A stretch of 64,000 nt of DNA. Source: CAVQGZ01 sp964356295. Lineage in GTDB: Bacteria; Actinomycetota; Actinomycetes; Jiangellales; Jiangellaceae. The stretch covers positions 23,368 through 87,367 of the forward strand of contig CAYHHE010000002.1 in NCBI GenBank assembly GCA_964356295.1, in the 5' to 3' direction. Below, piece by piece: positions 46,272 through 56,758 of this stretch. The position numbers and the translations under genes are program-made. The stretch's first letter is position 1. The number at the start of each line of letters is the position of its first letter. Below the pieces are notes generated by a model. That model saw only the letters and a program-made list of their open reading frames with translations. It ran no database searches and had not been told where the DNA came from.

Positions 46272-46793
46272 TCACGGCACTGCGCCCACGACGCGGCCGA
46301 CCACGGCCCGCTCGGCGACCGTCCCGCCGCCGGGGGACCCCAGATGCGCGCGAGAGTCCTCCGATACCGTCCGGTTGTCGCCCATGAGCCACAGCCGCCC
46401 ACTCGGGACTGCGACGTCGAATAGGTCCTGCGACGGGTCGACTCCGCGGGCCAGGTACGGCTCGTCCAGGGGCTGTCCGTTCACCACGAGGCTCCCGTCG
46501 GCGTCGCAGCATCGCACCCGGTCCCCAGGGAGGCCGATGACCCGCTTGACCAGGTAGGCCTGGGCTGGTGCGGGGGCCAGGACGGTTCCGGCCAGTGGTC
46601 CCGTCGTGGCGACGCCTGGGACGAAGGCCCCGCGGACGTCCACCACGACCACGTCACCGCGCGCCAGGTCACGGTCGAGGAACGGACGCAGGACGAGCAC
46701 CCGGTCGCCAGCCCTCAGGGCGGGCTCCATCGATGCGGCCGTCACGGTGAACACCTGCCCGAGGAGGAGCTGCAGGGCAACCCAGAGGACCAA
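46272..46793 (-). CDS. lepB: Signal peptidase I (second of two)
   Basis: Catalytic Ser21 (TAASMEPAL) and Lys83 (YLVKRVIGLPGD), plus WLMGDNRTVSEDSR, show a signal peptidase I. The listed TTG start (46793) cuts the membrane anchor short. Upstream, the same frame continues as LSEVRRRPRWRALLSAVLAALV, a normal N-terminus, but has no ATG, GTG or TTG; a CTG at 46853 is the best candidate for the real start. It sits between rplS and the first lepB; several signal peptidases in a row are known in streptomycetes. Confidence 0.88.
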   Translation of the reverse strand: MVLWVALQLLLGQVFTVTAASMEPALRAGDRVLVLRPFLDRDLARGDVVVVDVRGAFVPGVATTGPLAGTVLAPAPAQAYLVKRVIGLPGDRVRCCDADGSLVVNGQPLDEPYLARGVDPSQDLFDVAVPSGRLWLMGDNRTVSEDSRAHLGSPGGGTVAERAVVGRVVGAVP

Positions 46794-46870
46794 CGCAGCC
46801 AGGACGGCCGACAGCAGAGCGCGCCAGCGCGGTCGTCTGCGAACCTCTGACAGGACGCGACCCGACCCGC

Positions 46871-47221
46871 TCAGCTCGTCTCGCGCTTCTCGCGGATCTT
46901 GGCAGCCTTGCCGCGCCGGCTGCGCAGGTAGTACAGCTTCGCCCGACGCACGTCGCCCCGGCTGACCACCTCGATCTTCTCCACCACAGGCGAGTGCACC
47001 GGGAAGGTCCGCTCGACGCCGACCCCGAACGACACCTTGCGGACGGTGTAGCTCTCCCGAACCCCGGACCCGCGTCGGGCGATCACCACGCCCTGGAACA
47101 CCTGGATGCGCGAGCGGTTGCCCTCGACGACCCGGACGTGGACCTTGACGGTGTCCCCCGCGCGGAAGTCGGGGACGTCGTCCCGCAGGCTGGCGGCGTC
47201 AACGGCGTCGAGCGTGTGCAT
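46871..47221 (-). CDS. rplS: 50S ribosomal protein L19
   Basis: 116 residues: [55 protein letters not shown] and the basic C-terminus [22 protein letters not shown]19 lies at the subunit interface. ATG at 47221 with GAGGAA eight bases upstream. It has an 80-bp spacer after trmD and may have its own promoter there. Confidence 0.98.
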   Translation of the reverse strand: MHTLDAVDAASLRDDVPDFRAGDTVKVHVRVVEGNRSRIQVFQGVVIARRGSGVRESYTVRKVSFGVGVERTFPVHSPVVEKIEVVSRGDVRRAKLYYLRSRRGKAAKIREKRETS

Positions 47222-47299
47222 GGGTTCCTCGCGTACAGGTCTGATCGGAGAGCGGGGAGGAGGTCGGGCATGGGTCCACGACTGCCTCTCGCGGATCAC

Positions 47300-47310
47300 C
47301 TAGTGTGCCA
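47300..47310 (-). promoter_or_regulatory. TGGCACACTAG element before rplS
   Basis: The minus strand reads TGGCACACTAG, overlapping the trmD stop codon and about 80 bases before the rplS start. The identical 11-mer lies before rpsP. The TGnCACACT part fits an extended -10 box. Confidence 0.4.
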
Positions 47311-48100
47311 CAGGGCCGCCCGAGGACCGTAACCGACCGTCCTCCCCCGGCACCCAGCCCAGCTCGGCGAGCACGGCGTGGTCGTCGGGGGTGAGCGTCT
47401 CCATGGACAACGAGGCGATGAGGTCGGGGCGGCGCAGGGCGGTGCGGCGCAGCGCAGCGGCACGTCGCCACCGGGCGACCCGTGCGTGGTCGCCTGAGAG
47501 CAGCACGTCCGGCACGGCTCGCCCTCGCCACAGGGCGGGGCGGGTGTAGACCGGGTACTCCAGCAGGCCCTGGACGTGGGACTCCTCCTGCAGCGACGAC
47601 GGGTTGCCCAGGACCCCCGGGAGGAGTCGGACCACCGCCTCCACGATCACCAGCGCGGCGGAGTCCCCGCCGGCGAGCACCACGTCGCCGACGGATATCT
47701 CATCCACCGGCATCCGCTCGGCGGCGTCGTCCACCAACCGGGCGTCGATGCCCTCGTAGCGTCCGCAGGCCAGGACGAGCCACGGCTCGCCTGCCAGCTG
47801 CTGGGCCCAGGCCTGCGTGAGGGGACGGCCGCCCGCCGAGGTGAGGAGCAGATGGGGCGTCTGCGTCGGGTCGCTGGCGGCCACGGAGTCCAGGGCGCGC
47901 CCCCACGGCTCGGGCGACATGACCATGCCGGCCCCCCCTCCGTAGGGGGCGTCGTCGACGCTGCGGTGCCGATCGGCGGTCCAGTCCCGCAGGTCGTGGA
48001 CGGCGAGGTCGACGATGCCGGCCTGGCGTGCCTTGCCGACCAGCGACAGCGAGAGCGGCGCCAGGTAGTCGGGGAAGATCGTGACGATGTCCACCCGCAC
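47300..48100 (-). CDS. trmD: tRNA (guanine-N1-)-methyltransferase TrmD
   Basis: 266 residues; makes m1G37 in tRNAs to prevent frameshifts. MRVDIVTIFPDYLAPL begins the SPOUT fold, with YGGGAGMVMSPEP, LACGRYEGIDARL and the knot VGDVVLAGGDSAALVIVEAVVRLLPGVLGN. GTG at 48100. It sits in the rpsP-KH-rimM-trmD-rplS order, 27 bp after rimM. About 25 extra residues at the C-terminus are variable. Confidence 0.97.
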   Translation of the reverse strand: MRVDIVTIFPDYLAPLSLSLVGKARQAGIVDLAVHDLRDWTADRHRSVDDAPYGGGAGMVMSPEPWGRALDSVAASDPTQTPHLLLTSAGGRPLTQAWAQQLAGEPWLVLACGRYEGIDARLVDDAAERMPVDEISVGDVVLAGGDSAALVIVEAVVRLLPGVLGNPSSLQEESHVQGLLEYPVYTRPALWRGRAVPDVLLSGDHARVARWRRAAALRRTALRRPDLIASLSMETLTPDDHAVLAELGWVPGEDGRLRSSGGPVAH

Positions 48101-48127
48101 AGCCGGTCCGCCAGTTCTCGTGCTGAG

Positions 48128-48643
48128 TCAGGGCTCGACGTCGAGGTCGAGCAGTCCGATGGGTGCGTCCACCTCGAGCCAGCCACCCGGGACGTCCACC
48201 TGGGGGACGATGGCCGCGACGAAGGGCACGCGCGCCTGGCGCCCGGAGTCACGGCGCAGGACGAGCACGTCCTGCATGGGCCGATGCTCCACCGCCACGA
48301 CCTGTCCGATGCGTGCGCCGTCGGGCTGACGTGCCTCCAGGCCGACCAGGTGGGCGTCGAGGAAGGCGTCGCTGTCGGATGGCTCGCCGGAGTCCGGGAG
48401 GTCGACGAGGAGGCTGACCCCGCGAAGGGCCTCGGCGGCAGCGCGGTCCTCCACCCGGTCGAAGCGCACCAGGAGGCGGTCGGCGTGCGGCCTGGCGGTG
48501 CGGACGACCAGACGATCGTCGGTGTCGGTCAGCAGCGCCCGGTCGGCGACGAAACGCAGGTCAGGGCGGTCGGTGTGCGGATCCACCACCACCTCACCGC
48601 GCACCCCGTGGGGTCGGACGATGCGCCCGACGACCAGGCGCAC
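48128..48643 (-). CDS. rimM: 16S rRNA processing protein RimM
   Basis: 171 residues: N-terminal barrel VVGRIVRPHGVRGEVVVDPHTD, and C-terminal PRC barrel (HLVGLEARQPDGARIGQVV, VPFVAAIVPQVDVPGGWLEV). It binds ribosomal protein S19 and assists 30S head maturation. GTG at 48643, 3 bp after the KH-protein stop. Confidence 0.96.
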   Translation of the reverse strand: MRLVVGRIVRPHGVRGEVVVDPHTDRPDLRFVADRALLTDTDDRLVVRTARPHADRLLVRFDRVEDRAAAEALRGVSLLVDLPDSGEPSDSDAFLDAHLVGLEARQPDGARIGQVVAVEHRPMQDVLVLRRDSGRQARVPFVAAIVPQVDVPGGWLEVDAPIGLLDLDVEP

Positions 48644-48646
48644 GTC

Positions 48647-48886
48647 CTACCGGCCGGAGGTGTCGACGAAGTCCACGCGCACCGGGCCGTGGTCGGAGAT
48701 GGCACCGACGACCGTCCGGAACGACTGGGCCGTCCGGCCACGGCGGCCGATGACCTTGCCCAGGTCGTCTGGATGGACACGAACCTCCAGCAGGTCCCCA
48801 CGGCGGGTGCTGCGCACCCGCACCCGGACGTCGTCGGGGTTGTCGACGATGCCGCGGACCAGGTGCCCGATGGCCTCAGCCAGCAT
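48647..48886 (-). CDS. KH-domain RNA-binding protein (KhpA-like)
   Basis: 79 residues with one KH domain; the GxxG loop is GRRG in GKVIGRRGRTAQSFRTVV. It always lies between rpsP and rimM in Gram-positives (YlqC/KhpA, Rv2908c). RNA chaperone or regulatory function is likely. The ATG at 48886 is 5 bp after the rpsP stop. Confidence 0.95.
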   Translation of the reverse strand: MLAEAIGHLVRGIVDNPDDVRVRVRSTRRGDLLEVRVHPDDLGKVIGRRGRTAQSFRTVVGAISDHGPVRVDFVDTSGR

Positions 48887-48891
48887 CGAGG

Positions 48892-49413
48892 TCAGACCGA
48901 CTCGGCTGGCAGGTCGGCTGGGTCGGCGGACTCCGGTGCCGACGCGTCTGCGGGCTGCTCAGCCGGCTCGGACGTCTCGGCCACCGGCTCGACGGCCTCC
49001 TGCGCAGCGGGGGCGGACGCGGGCTTCTTCGCTGGCCGACGGGGGGACGTCGTGTCGTCGGTGTCGCCCTTGTGGACCTCTGCGAGAACCCGGGCGAAGA
49101 TCTCGGACTTCGCCGCGGACGGCTCCTTGGTCCGCAGCGTGCCCTCCGCTCCAGGCTCGCCGGTGAACTGCTGCCAGTCCCCGGTCACCTTGAGGATGGC
49201 CCGCACCGGGTCGGTCGGCTGCGCGCCCACCGACAGCCAGTGCTGCACGCGTGCGGAATCGACGCGGATGAGGCTCGGCTCCTCCTTCGGGTGGTAGAGG
49301 CCGAGCTCCTCGATGGCCCTCCCGTCACGCTTGGTGCGTGAGTCAGCGACGATGATGCGGTACTGCGGGTTGCGGATCTTGCCCATCCGCTTCAGCTTGA
49401 TCTTGACAGCCAC
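48892..49413 (-). CDS. rpsP: 30S ribosomal protein S16 with C-terminal extension
   Basis: 173 residues from the GTG at 49413 (GAGGAG upstream). The core [24 protein letters not shown]...[33 protein letters not shown] is S16; the last about 70 residues are an Ala/Glu/Pro-rich tail ([20 protein letters not shown]), common in actinobacteria. First gene of the rpsP-KH-rimM-trmD group. Confidence 0.98.
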   Translation of the reverse strand: MAVKIKLKRMGKIRNPQYRIIVADSRTKRDGRAIEELGLYHPKEEPSLIRVDSARVQHWLSVGAQPTDPVRAILKVTGDWQQFTGEPGAEGTLRTKEPSAAKSEIFARVLAEVHKGDTDDTTSPRRPAKKPASAPAAQEAVEPVAETSEPAEQPADASAPESADPADLPAESV

Positions 49414-49531
49414 GGGCTGTGGTTCTCCTCGCCGGTCGGTCGTGGTGGGCGCTGGCAGCACGGGTGGGGTCCGTCCCAGAGCCGCCTGGGGTGCGGGCGC
49501 GCCCGAGAGAGGGTGGCGCGGCCCTTCCCCA

Positions 49532-49542
49532 CTAGTGTGCCA
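49532..49542 (-). promoter_or_regulatory. TGGCACACTAG element before rpsP
   Basis: The same 11-mer as before rplS, 119 bases upstream of the rpsP GTG, in the 250-bp spacer after the amidohydrolase gene. A TTGCCC lies 13 bases further upstream, too close to pair with CACACT; TAGTGG at 17-base spacing is the alternative -10. Confidence 0.42.
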
Positions 49543-49663
49543 GACCTCGCGGGCAACCCTCGACGCGACTCAACCGGCCAGGATCTTCGCCTTCATGGTC
49601 GCGCTGCGGAACGCAGGCGGGGCGGCCCAGGTGTTCTCCACCGATCGGCTGGACGCGCTGACG

Positions 49664-50782
49664 TCAGCGCAGCACTCGGCCCCGCAGGACGACCATGCGG
49701 GGATCGAGCAGGGTGCGGGGGTTCACCCGCGGGTCCTCGGAGAGCACGACCAGGTCGGCGCTGTCGCCCTCCAGGAGTCCGCCGGGCCGGCCCATCAGGT
49801 ACTGCCGGGCATCCCACGACGCCGCCCCGACCGCGACCGCGGGCGGCAGCCCCGCCTCGGCCAGCGCGATCACCTCGCGTGCCACCAGCCCGTGCGGGAG
49901 CACCCCGCCGGCGTCGGTGCCCGCGTAGATCGCCAGACCGGCCTCGTGGGCCTCGGCGACGTTGCGGCGGGCCCGGCTGTGCAGGGCACGCATGTGGCTG
50001 GCGTAGCGGGGGAACTTGGCCTCCCCCTGATCGGCGAACAGCGGGAAGTTGTCGATGTTGATCAGCGTGGGGACGATCGGCACCCCGCGGGCAGCCATCT
50101 CCTCCCGCAGCCGCCCGTCGTCGACGCTGATCAGTCCGGTGGCGTGCTCGACGCAGTCGATCCCGGATGCCACCAGGTCCGGCAGGGCAGGCTCGCCGAA
50201 CACGTGAGCGGTGACCCGGGCGCCGAGCGCGTGCGCCGCCTGCATGGCCTCATCGAGGGCCCAGCGTGGCCAGCAGGGCTCGAGGTCTCCGGTGTCCCGG
50301 TCGATCCAGTCGCCGACGATCTTGACCCAGCCGTCCCCGCGACGGGCCTCCTGCTCGACGCAGCCGACGAGTTCCTCCGGCTCGACCTCGTGCCCGTAGT
50401 TGCGGATGTAGCGGCGGGTCCGCGCGATGTGACGTCCGGCCCGGATGATCCGCGGAAGGTCGTCCCGCTGGTCCATCCATCGGGTGTCGGCCGGCGACCC
50501 GGCGTCGCGGATGAGCAGCACACCGGCATCCCGGTCGGCCAGTGCCTGCCGCTCGGCCTCCTCGTCGTCGACTGCGCCGTGGGCGGCCAGGCCGACGTGG
50601 CAGTGCAGGTCGACCAGTCCCGGGATGATCCAGGCCACCGGGTCCGCCGGGGTGTCCGCCGGGGTGATGGTGACCGCGCCGGGGACGGGCTGCTCGCTGA
50701 CGCGGCCGTCGGCCACCCACAGGTCGCGCAGGTCACCCTCGGGAAGCACCACACCGCGCAGGTGCAGGGGCTGGTCGCTCAC
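49664..50782 (-). CDS. Amidohydrolase family protein (imidazolonepropionase-like)
   Basis: 372 residues; metal ligands His60 and His62 (DLHCH), further histidines in VTAHVFG and CVEHATGL, and the final Asp in AGTDAGGVLPHG. It belongs to the amidohydrolase branch with prolidase- and imidazolonepropionase-like hydrolases. The same gene lies before ffh in M. tuberculosis (Rv2915c). Substrate unknown. GTG at 50782, 12 bp after the ffh stop, so possibly co-transcribed with ffh. Confidence 0.9.
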   Translation of the reverse strand: MSDQPLHLRGVVLPEGDLRDLWVADGRVSEQPVPGAVTITPADTPADPVAWIIPGLVDLHCHVGLAAHGAVDDEEAERQALADRDAGVLLIRDAGSPADTRWMDQRDDLPRIIRAGRHIARTRRYIRNYGHEVEPEELVGCVEQEARRGDGWVKIVGDWIDRDTGDLEPCWPRWALDEAMQAAHALGARVTAHVFGEPALPDLVASGIDCVEHATGLISVDDGRLREEMAARGVPIVPTLINIDNFPLFADQGEAKFPRYASHMRALHSRARRNVAEAHEAGLAIYAGTDAGGVLPHGLVAREVIALAEAGLPPAVAVGAASWDARQYLMGRPGGLLEGDSADLVVLSEDPRVNPRTLLDPRMVVLRGRVLR

Positions 50783-50794
50783 CTGTGCCTGCCC

Positions 50795-52366
50795 CTATCG
50801 CGACGGCGGGAGCAGGTCGCGGAACTCCGTCGGCAGCTCCAGGTCGGTGAGGTCGGGCGGCACCTCCGGCTGGCCGAAGGGCGCCTGACCCTGACCGGCC
50901 TGCTGGCGGCGCTGCTCGTGCTGGGCCTCCTGGGCCGCACGCTTGGCAGGGTTCCCGGACCGGGCGCCGCGGCCACCTTTGCGCTTGCCCTTGACCGGCT
51001 GCTGCGCCCGCCCCTTGCTCTTCTTGCCGCCGGATCCCGGCATCCCGGGCATGGACGGCATGGCCCCGCGAGCCGCCTGGGACATCATGTCCCGGGCCAC
51101 GTAGAACCTCTCGACGAGCTGGTTGACGTCGCTGACCGTGGCGCCGGAGCCGGCTGCGACCCGGGACCGTCGCGAGCCGTTGAGGATCCTGGGGTCGGAC
51201 CGCTCCGCAGGCGTCATCGAGTGGATGATCGCCTCGATCCGGTCGACATCGCGCTCGTCGAAGTTCTCCAGCGCCTCCCGGAACTCCCCGGCCCCCGGGA
51301 GCATCCCGAACAGCTTGGTCAACGGCCCCATCCGCCGCACCGCCTGGAGCTGGGACAGGAAGTCGTCGAGCCCGAACTGCGTGCCCTGCTGGAGCTTGGC
51401 CGCCATCTCCTCGGCCTGCTCGGCGTCGAAGGCCCGCTCGGCCTGCTCGATGAGGGTGAGCACGTCGCCCATCCCCAGGATGCGCGAGGCCATCCGCTCG
51501 GGGTGGAAGGCGTCGAAGTCGTCCAGCCGCTCCCCGTTGGAGGCGAACATCACCGGCCGTCCGGTGACCGAGCGCACCGACAGCGCGGCCCCACCGCGGG
51601 CGTCGCCGTCGAGCTTGGTCAGCACCACCCCGTCGAACCCGACGCCGTCGAGGAACGCCCGTGCCGTGGTGACGGCGTCCTGACCGACCATCGCGTCCAG
51701 GACGAACAGGATCTCCTCCGGGGACACCGCGTCCCGGATGTCGACGGCCTGCTGCATCATCTCGGCGTCGATGCCCAGGCGTCCTGCGGTGTCGATGACG
51801 ACGACGTCGTGCAGCTGGCGTCGGGCGTGCTCGACGCCGGATCGTGCCACGTCGACGGGGTCGCCGACACCGTTGCCCGGTTCGGGGGCCCACACCGGGA
51901 CCCCGGCCCGCTCCCCCACGATCTGCAGCTGGGTCACGGCGTTGGGGCGTTGCAGGTCGGCTGCCACGAGCAGCGGGGAGTGCCCGTGCTGGGTCAGCCA
52001 GCGTCCGAGCTTGGCCGCGAGGGTCGTCTTCCCCGTCCCCTGCAGGCCAGCGAGCATGATCACGGTCGGCGGCTGCTTGGCGAAGCGCAGCCGGCGGGTC
52101 TGCCCACCGAGGATCTCGATGAGCTCCTCGTTGACGATCTTGATGACCTGCTGCGCGGGGTTGAGCGCAGAGGAGACCTCGGCGGCACGGGACCGTTCCT
52201 TGACCGCCGCAACGAACTCCTTGACCACCGGGAGTGCGACATCGGCCTCCAGCAGGGCGATGCGGATCTCACGGGCCGTGGCGTCGATGTCGGCGTCGGA
52301 GAGCCGTCCCTTGGCCCGCAGCCCCTTGAACGTGGCGGTCAGGCGGTCAGACAGTGTGGCGAACAC
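50795..52366 (-). CDS. ffh: Signal recognition particle protein Ffh
   Basis: 523 residues: N-domain (LSDRLTATFKGLRAKGRLSDADID), G-domain P-loop GLQGTGKT (107-114), DTAGRL and TKLDGDARGG, and the Met-rich M domain (MPSMPGMPGSGGKKSKG). It binds 4.5S RNA and signal sequences and delivers ribosomes to FtsY, also in this window. GTG at 52366; the upstream frame to 52453 lacks homology. The last 60 residues are a low-complexity tail. Confidence 0.97.
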   Translation of the reverse strand: MFATLSDRLTATFKGLRAKGRLSDADIDATAREIRIALLEADVALPVVKEFVAAVKERSRAAEVSSALNPAQQVIKIVNEELIEILGGQTRRLRFAKQPPTVIMLAGLQGTGKTTLAAKLGRWLTQHGHSPLLVAADLQRPNAVTQLQIVGERAGVPVWAPEPGNGVGDPVDVARSGVEHARRQLHDVVVIDTAGRLGIDAEMMQQAVDIRDAVSPEEILFVLDAMVGQDAVTTARAFLDGVGFDGVVLTKLDGDARGGAALSVRSVTGRPVMFASNGERLDDFDAFHPERMASRILGMGDVLTLIEQAERAFDAEQAEEMAAKLQQGTQFGLDDFLSQLQAVRRMGPLTKLFGMLPGAGEFREALENFDERDVDRIEAIIHSMTPAERSDPRILNGSRRSRVAAGSGATVSDVNQLVERFYVARDMMSQAARGAMPSMPGMPGSGGKKSKGRAQQPVKGKRKGGRGARSGNPAKRAAQEAQHEQRRQQAGQGQAPFGQPEVPPDLTDLELPTEFRDLLPPSR

Positions 52367-52479
52367 GTGCTCGATCCTCGGATGTGACGACAGGGCGGGT
52401 CGTGCCCGCGGTCGGCGGGTCAGACCAGCAGGGTATCCGCAGCAGCCGGCCACGACGTCCCTGGCGTGTCCCGAGCAGG

Positions 52480-54879
52480 TCAGGCGCGGCTCTCGAGGGC
52501 CTCGCAGACTCGGTCACGCACCAGTTCGGCCACCTCCGGCTCCAGCGGCCCACCGGTGTCCCCGACCAGGTAGAAGACGTCGACCACGTCCGCGCCGAGG
52601 GTGTCGACGACCGCCGAGCGGACAGCGACGTGCAGGTCGGCGACGACGGTGGCGACCCGGTGCAGCAGGCCCGGCTCGTCGTGTGCCCGCACCTGCAGCA
52701 CGCTGGCGGTCTGCGACGCCTGCGGAATCATCGCGACCCGGGGCGGTGCGGTGCGGATGGGGCTCCGCCGACGTTCGGCAGACCGGCGGGCGAGTCTCTC
52801 CGACACGTCCAGCGTGCCCTCCAGCGCCATCAGCAGGTCCCGGCGCAGCACGTGGTCGTCCGGCGGTGGTCCGTACCTGCTCACCGTCCGCCACACCTGA
52901 ACCGCCGCCCCGTCGACGGTGTCGACGCTGGCACCGCGGACCTCCAGCCGGTGCAGGGCCAGCACGCCCGCTGCGCAGGCGAGCAGGCCGATCCGGTCCG
53001 GGGCCACGACGGTGACCCGGCAGACCTGGTCGACGTCGGGAGCGGACACGAGCACCTCGAAGGCCCCGGACAAGGCCAGCGTCCGGGCCCACGGCTCGGC
53101 CGGGGAGCCGACGTGCCCGGCGGTGCCGTGCTCGCCCTGCAGGCGTGCATGGACGCGGCGGACGAGATCGCGCACCAGCGCCGCCCGCCAAGGGGTCCAG
53201 GCCAGCGGCCCGGCGGCGGTGGCATCGGCCTCGGTGAGGGTGGCCAGCAGCTCCAGGCGCTCGGCCGTGCCCACCGCCTTCGCCACCATGGCGACGGTCG
53301 TCGGGTCGTCCAGGTCTCGGCTGGTGGCAACGGTGGGCAGCAGCAGGTGGTGGCGGACGAGCTCGGAGATGGCTTCGACGTCGTCGTCGTCGAAGCCCAT
53401 CCGGGCCGTCATGCTCTGCGCCAGGACGGCGCCGGTGGCGCTGTGGTCACCGGGCCAGCCCTTGCCGACGTCGTGCAGCAGCGCAGCCATGAGCAGCAGG
53501 TCGGGTCGCGAGACTCGACGTGCCAGCGCCGCCGCCTCCGCCACGACCTCGATGCTGTGGCGGTCCACGGTGTGCCGGTGGATCGGCGTGCGCTGTGGTC
53601 GGTGCCGGATACGTTCCCAGTCCGGCAACCACCGCACGACCAGGCCCGCGGCTTCCAGGTCCTCCCACACCGGGATCCCGTCCCGGCCGGCACCCAGCAG
53701 CCGGACGAAGGCCTCGCGCGCCGGGCCGGGCCACGGGACGGGCAGGTCCGGGGTCTCGGCGACCAGCCGCTCCATCGTGGCCACCGCCAGCGGCACACCG
53801 GCCTGCGCGGCGGCCGCGGCCGCACGTACCGCGAGAGTGGCGTCGTGCTCGAGGTCCACCTGACGCGCCAGGACGGCCTCGCCGTCGTACTCCACGACCC
53901 CGTCGACCAGCGGCCGACGGGTGGGCTTGCGGCGCAGCAAAGGCCGCCGCGCGCGTGAGCGCAGCGTCCGCTCGACGCTGCGCCAGGTCACATCGCAGGC
54001 GTAGGCAATGGCCCGCCCGGCCTCCGAGATCCGGCGCAGCAGCACGTCGGCGTCGAGCAGGCCGAGCATGGACGCGACGTCGTCCTGCTCCTGCAGCAGC
54101 ACCCGGTCCGAGCGTCGGCCGGTGCTGCGGTGCAGCGCGTCCCGCACTGTGAGCAGCCAGGAGCGGGACTCCTCGACGATGGTCGAGTGCGGCCAGTCCG
54201 CGACCCACGACGCTGCGATGGCCCGCAGCACCAGCGTGTCCCGGAGCCCGCCGTAGGACTCGACGAGGTCGGGCTCGATGAGGTAGGGCAGCTCCCCGAA
54301 ACGATCGACCCGTTCGCGGACCGACTCGCGCAGCTCGGGGAGTCGGGAGGCAGCCTCCTTCCTCCAGTCGGCGAGGTTCGCCTCGACCAGTCGGTGGGTC
54401 AGTGCTGCGTCGCCGGCGACGTGGCGGGCGTCCAGCAGGCCGAGGGCGACCTTGAGGTCGGTGCGGGCCACCGCGGCTGCCTCGGCCAGCGTGCGGACCG
54501 AGTGGTCCAGCGGGACCCGCGAGTCCCACAGCGGGTAGAACACGCCGTCGGCGACAGCGCTGAGCTCGTCGGCGCTGCGACTGCCGTCGTGCACCAGCAC
54601 GACGTCCAGATCGCTGCCGGGCAGCATCTCCCGGCGTCCGTACCCACCGACGGCGACCACGGCCAGGCCCGAGCCTTCCGCCGGAGCGAGCAGGTCGCTG
54701 ATCCGGCGGTCAGCCAGATCGGACAGCGCGCGGCGCCGCTGGGCGGCAGGCAGGTCGTGGGCTGCGATGATCGCCTCTCGGGCCGCCCGGAACCGATGGG
54801 TCGGCGAGGCGAGGCCGGCTGCGGAGGTCACGTCCTCCACAGCCGGCCCCACCGTCGCGTCTGCTGGACCGCTGGTCAT
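52480..54879 (-). CDS. glnD: PII uridylyl/adenylyltransferase GlnD
   Basis: 799 residues. The nucleotidyltransferase site is GGYGRREMLPGSDLD (Asp90, Asp92). The HD domain has HRHTVDRH and LLHDVGKG (His469, Asp470). Two ACT domains follow (VVAPDRIGLLACAAGVLALH and VRAHDEPGLLHRVATVVADL). It modifies and demodifies PII in response to nitrogen; in actinobacteria, adenylylation of PII at Tyr51 is established. It is the last gene of amt-glnB-glnD, 19 bp after glnB. Confidence 0.96.
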   Translation of the reverse strand: MTSGPADATVGPAVEDVTSAAGLASPTHRFRAAREAIIAAHDLPAAQRRRALSDLADRRISDLLAPAEGSGLAVVAVGGYGRREMLPGSDLDVVLVHDGSRSADELSAVADGVFYPLWDSRVPLDHSVRTLAEAAAVARTDLKVALGLLDARHVAGDAALTHRLVEANLADWRKEAASRLPELRESVRERVDRFGELPYLIEPDLVESYGGLRDTLVLRAIAASWVADWPHSTIVEESRSWLLTVRDALHRSTGRRSDRVLLQEQDDVASMLGLLDADVLLRRISEAGRAIAYACDVTWRSVERTLRSRARRPLLRRKPTRRPLVDGVVEYDGEAVLARQVDLEHDATLAVRAAAAAAQAGVPLAVATMERLVAETPDLPVPWPGPAREAFVRLLGAGRDGIPVWEDLEAAGLVVRWLPDWERIRHRPQRTPIHRHTVDRHSIEVVAEAAALARRVSRPDLLLMAALLHDVGKGWPGDHSATGAVLAQSMTARMGFDDDDVEAISELVRHHLLLPTVATSRDLDDPTTVAMVAKAVGTAERLELLATLTEADATAAGPLAWTPWRAALVRDLVRRVHARLQGEHGTAGHVGSPAEPWARTLALSGAFEVLVSAPDVDQVCRVTVVAPDRIGLLACAAGVLALHRLEVRGASVDTVDGAAVQVWRTVSRYGPPPDDHVLRRDLLMALEGTLDVSERLARRSAERRRSPIRTAPPRVAMIPQASQTASVLQVRAHDEPGLLHRVATVVADLHVAVRSAVVDTLGADVVDVFYLVGDTGGPLEPEVAELVRDRVCEALESRA

Positions 54880-54898
54880 TGCGGCGTCGGTCGTCGCC

Positions 54899-56568
<1,670 letters not shown>

Positions 56569-56643
56569 CTGTTGGTCTCCTCGCTCCTATCGGGTCCACC
56601 ACAACGGCTTCGTTGCCGGTCCGGTGGACCCCACCGACGAATG

Positions 56644-56661
56644 GCCGTCAGGGTTGACGGC
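56644..56661. terminator. Weak hairpin after ftsY
   Basis: GCCGTCA (56644-56650) and TGACGGC (56655-56661) pair around GGGT, about 100 bases past the ftsY stop and before amt. No T-tract follows. It may separate ftsY from amt transcription. Confidence 0.3.
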
Positions 56662-56687
56662 GTGTGTTGCGGCAGGCACTGCAGCGT

Positions 56688-56703
56688 GTTTCGGTTCGGT
56701 GAC
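56688..56703 (-). promoter_or_regulatory. Putative GlnR box upstream of amt-glnB-glnD
   Basis: On the minus strand GTCAC-N6-GAAAC, a full match to the a-site/b-site half of the actinobacterial GlnR consensus (GTnAC-N6-GAAAC). It ends 120 bases before the amt ATG, a usual distance. A GTAAC 19 bases further upstream is an imperfect second half. Confidence 0.45.
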
Positions 56704-56758
56704 AACGCTGCGTCGGTGTTACGTCTGGGTGAACCTCGTCGGTACGCAGGGGTCCGGC

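Noticed and set aside
52354..53958. 534-codon plus-strand frame over glnD
   Set aside because: Antisense shadow of a full-length GlnD with intact motifs.
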